Shown: one piece after another, positions 21,401-29,894 of the stretch
Position numbering within the stretch: the stretch's first letter is position 1
How the letters are laid out: each line of letters opens with the position of its first letter
Assembly: GCF_902459465.1 (NCBI RefSeq)
Contig: NC_047066.1
Coordinates: 18,479,047-18,543,046 of the forward strand
Reading direction: 5' to 3'
Length of the DNA stretch: 64,000 nucleotides
Source of the DNA: Asterias rubens
Taxonomy: Eukaryota > Echinodermata > Asteroidea > Forcipulatida > Asteriidae
Translations under genes and position numbers: made by a program
Notes under the pieces: generated by a model
Database searches by the model: none
Told to the model about the DNA's origin: nothing
The model's input: the letters and a program-made list of their open reading frames with translations, nothing else

Positions 21401-23968
21401 CACATTTGCCTCGAAATTGCTTTGTTTTCCTTTTACTTTGCGAACTAACACGGTCGGCCATTTATGGGAGTAAAAATTTGACTCCCATAAATGGCCGACC
21501 GTGTTTGTCGACGAGGTAAAAGAAAAACCACGCAATTTCGAGTGATACTTGTGTGGATCATTATATTCTAATCATATGCATTTTATAACAAACGGTTACA
21601 AACGCTTTTTAAAGACCAACTCGACCGATCCAAGGCAACGTGTTCCTTTAAGTGTCTTGTAAGGACACAAGTGTCACGACTGTGACTCAAACCCGCATCT
21701 GCTGAACAGAAACACCAGAGCTTGTGTCCCGTGCTCTTATTTGCTCGGCCACGACACGCCATATTTATGGGGTGTCGTGGTCGTGTGGATAAGAGCACCG
21801 AACTCAAGCTCTGGTGTTTCTGCTCAGCAGAGTGTGGGTTCGAATCCCAGTCGTGACACTTGTGTCCCTGAGCAAGACACTTTACTATAATTGTTTCTCT
21901 CCACCCAGGGGTAAATATCGACTAGTCACCTGAAATAAACCATGTTATATTTGTTTTACTATACTTTATATGGATTCAGTTACCGAAACGTGATTTGAAG
22001 CAAGGGAAAATGAAAACTGTGAAATAAAATGCACATGATAGTTTGTTTATGTGTTGGATGTCGCTGGAGAGAGTGATGTTCGTGCGTGTGTACAAAACAG
22101 TACCACGATCATAAAGCACATGACAAGTAGACTATCGCCCGGGCTGACCGGTCGTACAATGGTAAATTCACGTGACAAGTAGACTAGCGTAGGGCTGCCT
22201 GGGTGCTATTCTACTTGTCATGCGCATTTACATGTACCATGTGCGTGATTGCTAGCATGCACGCTTGGTAAACGAAACACCAACACTCTCCAGACATTCA
22301 AGAGTAAACTAAAGACACATCTATTCTCTTCTCGCTCATAAACTTACTTTTTCGTAGCTCTCTTACCAGCGCATTGTATCTTGTAAAATGTGCTTTATAT
22401 GTCTTGTTTCTTCTTATTATTATTATTATAAATAGCAAAAAAGCACCTGGCACGTGATAATGAAAGGACCAGTAAGAATTTGACTCTCGGTCATGAATAT
22501 GTACAATGTACATGTATGAGGTATAGTATTACAATTTTACTATTAATGCACATTTGGGCATAATGTATTTTGTATTATTTATTACCTTTACAGATCACAG
22601 AGGAGATCTACCCAGAGGTTTTGACTGGGTTGATATAGTCAAGGTGAGTTGCCTATAATTTTATGCAAATTTCTCACTGGGCAAAATCTTTACTGTAAAA
22701 TAGATTAAAGCAATTAAAGTTTTGTTTGTACTATCAGACAATGGGTGCGTTCGATTAGCTTCCACGGGTCAACCCCGGTAAGACGTACGAATAGCTTTTG
22801 TGTAATTTTAGGGGCTCACCCGGGTCATCCCCAAGTGCCCTGCTTGTGGAACAGGTCACTTGGGGCTGGCCCGAGGTGCATAACGTCATCACGAGAGGGT
22901 GAGTGATCATTCAATTCACTCTTGTCAGGGGCTCACCCGAGTGAGCACCGCGCGCGGTCGTCACAGGGAAGCCCAATCGAACGCACCTAGAGATACCAAC
23001 CTTACCCTATTAGACTTTTAAATAGTAATATTGAAGTAAAAGTAGATGTTTAATATGCATTGGTGATAAAGAATATTTATTTTGGTTTTTACCCTTTACA
23101 CTGATGTGCGTAGGCACTGTGCTTACACACAGTGTAAAGGGTACATCGGTGTTAAAGGAAGAGTACACGTTTGGTAATTGTAAAAGACCAGTCTTCTCAT
23201 AAAATAACAAGCCTGTGAAAATTTGGGCTCAATTGGTCATCAAAGTTGCGAGAAAATGATGAAAGAAAAAAACACCCTTGTTGGACGAATTTGTGTGCTT
23301 TCAGATAAGAATAAAAGACTTCTAGCTAGAAATCTTTTATTATTTTAGTGAGAAATTACCTTTTTTTCAAAAACTATGTTACTTCAGAGGGAGCCGTTTC
23401 CACAATGTTGTATACTATCAACATCTCTCCAATGCTCGTTACCGAGCCAGTTTTTAAGTTAATATTATTTTGTTTTGAGTAATTACTAAACGTGTACCTT
23501 TCCTTTAAGTGCTTACACACATTGGTGTAAGGGTACAAAACAAAATTAACATTGAAGTTGCCATTTATGCAATAATGTGATGATATTGTCCCTTACACAT
23601 TGCATTTGTCTTCTTCTTCCAAACGAATTTGAACACCCTCTACAAACTCACTGCCATCTGCTTCATCGTCTCAGCATGTAAGTATTACACTTGATAAATT
23701 AATACACAAAACAAGATATTAAACATGAAATTATTGTATGCACTTTTTATGATCTCTTCGGCTATTCAAAGAGGTTTTGCTCTTAACACTTGCCTGGCAC
23801 CTTAGTTAAGCGCAAGGCTTGTTGGTTATCAAACTAAGGGCTGACAATATTGCTGTCATAGTTTGAATTCTGTGTGAGCTCGAACGTGCCAACAATCTGG
23901 TTTCTTTTTAAATACAGCTCAGCAAGACAGGTTTCTCTAAGACACAGGAAGGTGAAAAGGAAAGCTGA
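15402..23968 (+). CDS. RWDD4: RWD domain-containing protein 4
   Basis: Eight coding exons: 15402-15425, 16112-16189, 17407-17516, 18229-18274, 19507-19614, 21005-21098, 22594-22643, 23918-23968. All junctions are GT-AG and the phases agree, giving 186 aa against about 188 in mammals. The RWD domain covers about residues 9-120 (EEKEVLLSIYDGDECF near the start, NYPEEFP, then AMTYTLFEWAKEN). A lysine-rich linker (KEKKEQLTKAQKRKIANRT) and the conserved tail DHRGDLPRGFDWVDIVK follow. The exact molecular role of RWDD4 is not established; RWD domains mediate protein binding in GCN2, RWDD and E2-related proteins. Its introns hold MITE-A, MITE-B, SINE and retrotransposon pieces. It is convergent with SHPK. 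Confidence 0.94.
16379..16757 (-). mobile_element. MITE-A copy in RWDD4 intron 2
   Basis: Inverted orientation: TTAAAGACCCTGGACAC at the left and GTGTCCACTACCTTTAA at the right. TTAA at both ends. Confidence 0.9.
16758..16985 (-). mobile_element. Non-LTR retrotransposon fragment (RT C-terminus)
   Basis: Read on the minus strand, about 65 codons spell a C-terminal signature common to non-LTR reverse transcriptase ORFs: HSSRFMIPQ, then YTNSFLPRTIRDWNNL, then SSLNTFK. The frame then runs into the adjoining MITE-A. Family (CR1/L2/RTE-like) cannot be settled from so short a piece. It is a dead remnant. Confidence 0.7.
17549..17675. repeat. Foldback element C in RWDD4 intron 3
   Basis: CAGACTAGTCTTA, AGGACTAGCC, CCTAAGACTAGTCCTAAG and the closing CTAACTCTTTGTGAAATC match the family. 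Confidence 0.75.
17967..18175. repeat. Inverted-repeat element, ~208 bp
   Basis: AATAGACCGATCCAGTAGGC plus TCCGCCC at the left pairs with GGGGCGGAGCTTAGTGG plus ATCGGTCTATT at the right. Located in RWDD4 intron 3. Non-coding. Confidence 0.8.
18775..19014. repeat. Foldback element (GGCTCTGCTTACC family)
   Basis: GGGCCCTATTTTATGGCTC and GCTTACCGTAAGC at the left pair with GAGCCATGAAATTGGGCCC at the right. A relative sits at 58905-59168. In RWDD4 intron 4. Confidence 0.8.
19790..19930 (-). mobile_element. Possible tRNA-derived SINE fragment
   Basis: GGTGGGATTTGAACCAGGGA is the complement of a pol III B-box-like GGTTCAAATCC, as in tRNA-derived SINEs. No intact tRNA fold is evident. Confidence 0.45.
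19928..20432 (+). mobile_element. Element D, full ~500-bp copy
   Basis: Starts near TTCGCTATTCCTATTGGTGG and contains CGCGTCACGTGGGTGTG and CCCTTATAAGGAGTTG. It ends with the GAGGCCTGGTCCTTGATAA hairpin, then CACCACACATTGATTCCCTT. The copy at 28143-28635 matches in reverse orientation over essentially the same span. I see no transposase. Confidence 0.75.
20565..20961 (-). mobile_element. MITE-A copy in RWDD4 intron 5
   Basis: TTAAAGACATTGGACAC to GTGTCCACTGCCTTTAA. It ends only about 43 bases before the exon 6 acceptor, so the exon's pyrimidine tract lies just past the element. Confidence 0.9.
21282..21651. mobile_element. Foldback MITE-B, full length
   Basis: TTAAAGGAACATGTTGCC to GGCAACGTGTTCCTTTAA. 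The right arm carries a small deletion after GATCATTATATTC. Confidence 0.9.
21653..21766 (-). mobile_element. tRNA-derived SINE head, reverse copy
   Basis: Read in reverse it gives GTGTCGTGGCCGAGCAAATA, then AGAGCACGGGACACAAGCTC and a GGGTTTGAGTC B-box-like sequence. It lies tail-to-head opposite the forward copy at 21768. Confidence 0.6.
21768..21960 (+). mobile_element. tRNA-derived SINE
   Basis: GGGTGTCGTGGTCGTGTGGA, then TAAGAGCACCGAACTCAAGC and GGGTTCGAATCCCAGTCGTG give A-box and B-box positions of a serine/leucine-type tRNA. The non-tRNA body TGAGCAAGACACTTTACTA, then CTCTCCACCCAGGGGTAAAT follows. The acceptor stem continues into body sequence, so it is a SINE rather than a tRNA gene. 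Confidence 0.75.
22284..22440 (+). mobile_element. Non-LTR retrotransposon 3' tail
   Basis: Translation reads TLQTFKSKLKTHLFSS, the typical last residues of L2/CR1-like ORF2. Then come GCGCATTGTATCTTG and CTTTATATGTC-like 3' UTR text, then a (TTA)n tail. Typical 5'-truncated insertion. Confidence 0.65.
22742..22990. repeat. Inverted-repeat element (GGTGCGTTCG family, diverged)
   Basis: Tips GGGTGCGTTCGATTAGCTTC and CCAATCGAACGCACC pair. The interior has repeated GGGGCTCACCCG blocks. In RWDD4 intron 7. Confidence 0.75.
23152..23508 (-). mobile_element. MITE-A variant (GTACACGTTTGG ends)
   Basis: TTAAAGGAAGAGTACACG at the left and CGTGTACCTTTCCTTTAA at the right. The internal palindrome is replaced by AGACTTCTAGCTAGAAATCT. 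It splits a CACACAGTGTAAAGGG-type hairpin (23090-23151 with 23509-23540), exposing TTAA as the target. Confidence 0.85.
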
Positions 23969-24171
23969 CTTCTGTCTTGAAGGTATACCATTGTTATAGA
24001 TCTTATACACGGCACTACTGGAATATGGCACTCCCTGATAGAAGGTTGCTTATCGGCCCACCACGTGCATTGTGCTGACATGGCTCTACGCGTCCACTGT
24101 GTCATCATTATTTTACGTCTGGATGATGGCAGGTTGATGTCTTAAGGTCATCAGTGCTACAGTGATTTCCC

Positions 24172-24561
24172 TCAAAGGCATTGCACACGTTTGGTAATTA
24201 CTCAAAATATATAATTAGCATGAATTGTTTTTGGAAACTATATTTAGCATCGGAGAGCTGTTGATAGTAATAAACGTTGTGAGAAACGGCTCCCTCTGAA
24301 GTAAAGTAGTTTTTGAGAAATAGGTAATTTCTCACTCAAATATTTGAATCTGAGAAACACGTCAGGCCTGAAGCCTTTCTCAGGCATCTGAAAGCACACA
24401 CATTAATTGTGCAGCAATGGTGTTTTTTCTTTCAAATCTTGCAAGTTTTATGACTAATTGTGTCCAAAGTTTCACAAATTTGTTAGTTTATGCAGATGTT
24501 GGGATACACCAAGTGAGACTACTGGTCTTTGACAATTACCAAACGTGTTCAGTGCCTTTAA
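24172..24561 (+). mobile_element. MITE-A variant (TCTCAGGC hairpin)
   Basis: Left end AAAGGCATTGCACACGTTTG, right end AAACGTGTTCAGTGCCTTTAA-type. The internal hairpin is AGGCCTGAAGCCT flanked by CTGAGAAA / TTTCTCAG. Downstream of RWDD4. Confidence 0.85.
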
Positions 24562-24974
24562 ATCGACTCTGTATTTGAAAGCAGAGAACAAGTATGATGC
24601 GTCCTGAGAAATATTCCCAATTCAGGTGCTGTAGTTTGTAGGAAAAAAAGAAATCCATCAATTTGGTTTGTTTAACCATTGTTTTAAAAATAAGTTACCC
24701 CTCGCACAAAGCCGAACACATCTTTGCATTTTGTGCATCTACCATAGCTGCCATTTTAGGAGTTGGGTCTTTGTGTATATTTTGACTCCCAAAATGGCAG
24801 ACAGTTAAGGCGCTTGGTGTTGGTGGTTTATAGTGCCCTCGATCTTTTGTCAGAATTTATCCATTTCGCCTAAAATTGATTTGGCCCAAAACTAACATAA
24901 CGCCCATGGATCCCATGACTTAATCTTGTCAACAAAAAGTCACGAATTTTAAATAAAATATTTACAATCTCCTA
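24562..24974. other. Intergenic, nothing recognised
   Basis: Contains a small inverted pair CTGCCATTTTAGGAGT / ACTCCCAAAATGGCAG near 24750-24797. No gene. Confidence 0.4.
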
Positions 24975-25258
24975 TTAAAGGTAGGGTACAGTTTGGGTAA
25001 ATGTCAAACACCAGTATCACCGCTTGGCGTATCGCAACATGCATAAAATGACAATAAGTCCCTGTGACAATATTGAAAGAAAAACCACCCTCTTTGCATA
25101 GAATGGTGAGCTTTCAGATGCCTGATAAAGACTTCATGCCTGAAGTCTTTCCCAGATTTGTTTGTAAAACTACATTACTTCAAAGTGCTTGTTACCAAGT
25201 AAGGTTTTTTATGGTCATTATTTTTTGGAGTAATTACCAAAAGTGTACCCTTCCTTTG
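24975..25258 (-). mobile_element. MITE-A variant, shortened
   Basis: TTAAAGGTAGGGTACAG at the left, AGTGTACCCTTCCTTTGA at the right. Internal AGACTTCATGCCTGAAGTCT palindrome. Confidence 0.8.
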
Positions 25259-25755
25259 ATGAACTACGAACCAATAAATTGGTTAGAAAACATATCAGAC
25301 TCTAAACATGCATCACTGAAAGAATTCTACAATGCGAGACAGTTTCAGTTGTGCCAATATTTCATCCATTTAATAGTTAAGACCTTCATAAAAGACGAAG
25401 GCAAATGAATTTTTCTGTCATGTTCTCTGTTTATGATACTGTTCCGCTTGTTGAACATGATGTCTATTTTGTGGGAGATGAAATAAAATATACAATTTTA
25501 ACATGACTTGAGTAAGAGTTGTCAAAATTGTTGTCTAGTAAGGTTTAGTCTATGAGCCACAGCAGGCACTGTTGGTGGTAACTCGGCTAAGAAAATCTCA
25601 GTTGAGTAGCTACTACATGTAAAGTAATGGAGAGACCACACTGGGTCTCAGAACTAACACTTCTCCCAAAAGAGTTTTATAAATGGTTGTATTAAATGTA
25701 CCTAGCCCTGGCGGCCTTACACTTGCGTATTATACTACAGTGACGTCCTGGATAT
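25259..25755. other. Intergenic, nothing recognised
   Basis: No gene. GAAATAAAATATAC near 25480 contains AATAAA on the plus strand, but it lies about 1.5 kb past the RWDD4 stop, so I do not assign it. Confidence 0.35.
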
Positions 25756-26026
25756 CAGGGTCCATTTCTGGGGCGGAAACATTTCAAAGCTTCATAACTC
25801 AAATCTTACCTGCAAGAAACCACTAATTTCACCAGATTCACATTCCATGGCAGCATAAATTAGTTCACGAAAATGACAGATTTGTGAAGAATATATGACG
25901 ACCAAAACCCCCCGCAGAAGAATGTATGCCGCCATAGAATGTGAATCTGTTGAAATTAGTGGCTTGTTGCAGGTAAGATTTAGGTTATGAAGCTTTGAAA
26001 ATTTTCCGCCCCAGAAACGGGCCTTA
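25756..26026. repeat. Inverted-repeat element, ~270 bp
   Basis: GGTCCATTTCTGGGGCGG plus AAGCTTCATAACTC at the left pairs with TATGAAGCTTTG plus CCGCCCCAGAAACGGGCC at the right. Inner arms GATTCACATTCCATGGC / GCCATAGAATGTGAATC also pair. Confidence 0.8.
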
Positions 26027-26374
26027 ATAGTTAGGACTCTGTATCTGTGTACAGAGAAAGAGTCCTGTATAGGGCTATAATGTACCCACAAGTTTACTCC
26101 TATAGTTTTTCCACACAATGCAAAGTTTCAAACACCACTTAATATGTAGTATGCAGGAATTGCAACTCATTGTTCTTTCATAGGGCATAGTAGTAGCCAG
26201 AGGGGTGTCTGGGTGTCTTTTGGACACCCCGTTGTAAATGTGGACAGCCTGTTTTATCTAAACTTTCAGCAGATTTTGACACCTTTTCCCAAATCCTCCC
26301 GGCTAAAACCTTGTCATCAGATCAGGCTCTGAACCAACAAGTAATGAAAATTTGATGTTTTATTTGTTGACATG

Positions 26375-26380
26375 TTTATT
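26375..26380 (-). terminator. Candidate SHPK polyadenylation signal
   Basis: AATAAA on the minus strand, 300 bases past the SHPK stop and beyond the duplicated 3' segment. If used, the duplicate would sit in the SHPK 3' UTR. Confidence 0.35.
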
Positions 26381-26489
26381 TATTGACAGAATGTCTCAGG
26401 GAATCAATATAATTCATCAGTTTATACTTTTTTTTATTCTAACTGCAAATGTACTGTACATGGACCTTTTCTACTATTTACAAACCTAT

Positions 26490-26645
26490 CTGTTATATTA
26501 GCATTGCCATAGCTGCACCTTGAGCAGCATCCCCACCCTGTCCATGTACAACAGGCATCTTAAAAACCCTCTCCAACTCCTGCATCAAGACTGGATTCCT
26601 CCGCATTGCACTTCCGCACCCAACTATCCTCCCTACCCCTCTACC
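26490..26645 (-). pseudogene. Partial duplicate of SHPK 3' coding end
   Basis: About 150 bases nearly identical to 26675-26832. On the minus strand the SHPK reading frame stays open: GRGVGRIVGCGSAMRRNPV, then LMQELERVFKMPVVHGQG, then AMAMLI and a stop. The substitutions against the main copy are few. Upstream of the homology there is no SHPK sequence but an in-frame stretch (APVNNREL). It could be an alternative last exon or a recent dead duplicate. Confidence 0.8.
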
Positions 26646-26679
26646 AATCAATTCCCTATTGTTCACAGGAGCTGCTTTG

Positions 26680-29322
26680 TTACATTAGCATTGCCATAGC
26701 TGCACCCTGAGCAGCATCCCCACCCTGTCCATGTACAACAGGCATCTTAAAAACCCTCTCCAACTCCTGCATCAAGACTGAATTCCTCCGCAATGCACTC
26801 CCGCACCCAACTATCCTCCCTACCCCTCTATCAATCAAATCATCTCTCGACATCATGCTATGGAGGTTTGTAATAATCCCACAACACAAGGCTCGTGAGA
26901 TATCACCGACCCTCATATTCCCAGGCGCCAGATTCTCAACACTAGCTCTCTGAGATGGTGCGTGTCTCTCACCATAAAGTGTCGGGCGAATCAGAATGCT
27001 TGTATCTTTCACTTCCAGACCCTTCTCGATAAATTTCTTGTAAGCATCCTCTTTTGAGATGCTGAGACCAAAGTCTTCGGCTAGTTGACATAAAGATGAG
27101 ACACAGTCTGCGATGACATTGCCTCCTGTCAGGGCTGCTGCGACTGCAAGGTATTGGCCTTTAAAGAAGGGGAAGTATTCGATGGTAGAGCTAGGAGTTG
27201 ACTTCGGTGGATCAAAGCCTGCTGGGGTACTGGTCACAAGCTGTGCAGATGTACCGATATTCACAACTAAAAGAGAGAAGAGTGATCATTGCGTATGCAA
27301 ATACAGTGTATCAAATGATGTTTGGGCAACTGTGGATAGCCACCTTTCCATTTTAAACTCCGTTTCCACAAACTCAATTTTACACCGATTTATACTAAAC
27401 TGCAATCAAGCCCAAGGGTCAAAAGTAATAAGAAATACAAGCAACTGTTTGGAAAATAACCTTCACATCTTATCTGTACTGACCAATAGTGCAGATGTAA
27501 CATGAGTTTTGCTGATTTTGCAACAAAGAAAATAAGTAGAAAAACTCTTACATTGATCGCTTCCTTTTAGATTATTGTAAAAGATGTTTTGTCTGTTTGT
27601 ATGGAAAATGAATGAGTGTAATGACTCTGGTAGGTCGAGGGAGGATTTGTGTTGGTTTAAGGGAAGTACTTTTCAGATATAAATAATGTGTACCTGCATC
27701 TGATGGCGATTGTAACAATGGCAATACAGAGCAAGGCAAGTCTCCCATAGCAACTCCAACCTTACAGCCTGCTGGAATACTGTGCCATGGTGACCCGAGT
27801 TGACCCACAATGACCCCTGGGTCAACGACCTCTGGTAACAGATGAACTGGGAACCCTGCAGCTGTCAGGCTGTAGATTTCAAAATGAAAAACCAAAGGAT
27901 TATGTCTGCCACATAAGTTCTATTCAAAGTGTTTTGGTGACTGCTTTGATATACTACTACTAGTACTAGGCTATCCCGCCTTGTTGGGCTGTTTTTTATG
28001 GCTGTCTTTAAAAAAGAAAAACAAAATCATTTAGACAGCTCTGATGGGATTTGCGTTTTAAAAAAAAACGGTTTGTTTTCCGTGTTTGATTCACATTAAT
28101 ACATCGTTACAAATTTATGACTTCACAAAATGTTAGAATGCTAGAGTTTACGTTAATAAGGGAATCAATGTGTGGTAAAGAGGTTTTCAACTAGTGATTT
28201 AAACCCGCGCTGAGGCCAGGACTTGATCATTTTACCGAGACAAAGTCGAGGTAAACTATCAAGAACCAGGCCTCGGCGGGTCTGAACAACTAGTTGAAAA
28301 CTAAATCAACACACTTTGATTCACATTCATAAATACCTTTTCGGTCAAAAAACATCAACACTTTTCAACACAACACCCCTCCAGCTATGAAATGGTAAGG
28401 CCCTCGGGTAAACAACTCCTTATAAGGAGATGCTGTGCGCATCGCGTATTGCGTAATGTTGCACAACTGTTTCAACCGTTGCTCTCGACCAATAGGAATG
28501 AAGAAAATTTCTTAAAAGCACAGGTGCAAGCGCGCGTGTCACGCCCATGTTTTAACACTTTTTACTGGTGTTGTATCTTTCGTTCAAACAACCCCTTGTG
28601 ATGCCCTCTCAACCAATCAGAATGGATAAACTGTCTTAGGTATTTATGAATGCAGTATATTTACAGTTCCCTTACATTTCCTTATTCCATGACTTTTCGG
28701 ACACATTGAAATACCCCCAGCTAGCAGCATTCTGTATCCCCATAACAGGTTTATCCAAGCCACACAGCCTAGCAACCAAGAGATCCATAATAGTTCCCGC
28801 ATGTGTGAATTTCTCCAAGTACTCCGGGTTGTTTCGCTGAAACCAAAACAACGTCACGCAGCCATGACCCGTAGCGAGTCTTAGATGGGTGTCCGGAGTG
28901 GGGAGGCTTGCAATGAAATCCTCAGTACATCTCAAATCTTCCCATGTAACAAGTGGACTTGTTGTAATCAAATCATCATTGAACCCTTTGATTGTACTCG
29001 CTCCTGCCAATTCCAGTTGGTCAACCACGGCATGTGATGACCAGCAGACACAGCCGTGCATCTGACCCGTGATGCCGACGCGTTTCACCCGGGAGAGTTT
29101 CTCTGAGTCGAGCCTACTCAAACAAGTCTCGCAAGTTTCCATGATTTTACTAGTTAGTTGTTCAGCTGCTCCAGGTGGCTGTGATGAACAAACGAACTTT
29201 GAATGCGTGTCACACGATGCACTTTGAATGGTTTCTTTACCGTCGTACAGAGAAACTTTCACAGACGTTGTGCCCAAATCTATGCCCAACACAAGCCCCG
29301 TTTCTTGTGTTTCTAGCTCCAT
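26680..29322 (-). CDS. SHPK: Sedoheptulokinase (FGGY carbohydrate kinase)
   Basis: Cytosolic enzyme that phosphorylates sedoheptulose to sedoheptulose-7-phosphate, feeding the non-oxidative pentose phosphate pathway. Three coding exons on the minus strand: 29322-28676, 27869-27694, 27266-26680; donors GTAAGG and GTACAC, acceptors CTACAG and TTTTAG, phases consistent. Protein about 469 aa (human about 478). The frame is open 6 codons upstream to a TTG, so I take the first ATG. Landmarks: nucleotide-binding GIDLGTTSVK (about 13-22), ITGQMHGCVCW, WGYFNVSEKSWN, GFPVHLLPE, VGVAMGDLPCS, VVNIGTSAQL, LTGGNVIADC, YGERHAP and a C-terminal GCGSALRRN...DAAQGAA. Head-to-head with TMEM97, convergent with RWDD4. 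Confidence 0.94.
28143..28635 (-). mobile_element. Element D, full ~500-bp copy in SHPK intron 1
   Basis: Reverse-complement counterpart of 19928-20432: AAGGGAATCAATGTGTGG, the AGTCGAGGTAAACTATCAAG / GAACCAGGCCTCG hairpin, then CTCCTTATAAGGAG and ACCAATAGGAATG. Ends about 40 bases from the exon 1 donor. Confidence 0.75.
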
Positions 29323-29894
29323 AACGCCGTTAAAACTCAAAAATTGTCCTTGGTCCTTGTACTTGTTGAAGACAACTGTCGGTAGAACTTAGAAGAAGAC
29401 GCAGGATCTATCGAGATTGTTGCAGAGAAAGAGTTGTAACTTATGACTTTGTTGTTGTCTTGACTGTACTGTGTTGTGGATAAACAGCGTAGATGGATGG
29501 TCATGTGACCCGTAAATGATCACCTGACTTGTGATCACCTGATAACGCGCAGCGCGGCCCATGTGCAGATTCGTACACGGGCCTGTTTTGGTGTGTGTTG
29601 AGTGTAATATAATAGTTCTCAATTGGGCTTATTATACTGAAATGGGCAAGTTGCTCAGCCAACGTTGTCGTATGTGCTGGTACCTGTTGATTTTGTCCAC
29701 GGGTGATAAGAAACTGAAGTGTTGGAATGCTTCTGCAGGTCTGTAGTTATATTAGCTACAATTTCAACTTGTTTTTTTTCTTCAAGCAATCCAAGGGCGG
29801 GGGGTCGCAACAGAAGTTGAAACCATTTTGATCTCACTCTACCGATTCCACCAACACGTGTTTTTGTTTGTAATTTCTTAATAACCGCTGCAAC
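29323..29894. promoter_or_regulatory. Shared SHPK / TMEM97 5' region, candidate bidirectional promoter
   Basis: Only 572 bases separate the SHPK ATG (minus) from the TMEM97 ATG (plus), so both promoters and 5' UTRs must fit here unless untranslated exons lie elsewhere. TCATGTGA at 29501-29508 is the M-box/E-box form bound by MiT/TFE-type factors in other animals, and GATCACCTGA occurs twice nearby. No TATA box is obvious. Confidence 0.5.

Noticed and set aside
21768-21860. A functional tRNA gene
   Set aside because: A- and B-box-like parts are present, but the 3' side continues into a SINE body and a reversed copy lies beside it; I could not form a proper cloverleaf.
29323-29340. SHPK start at 29340
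   Set aside because: That codon is TTG; the ATG at 29322 is the first usable start.
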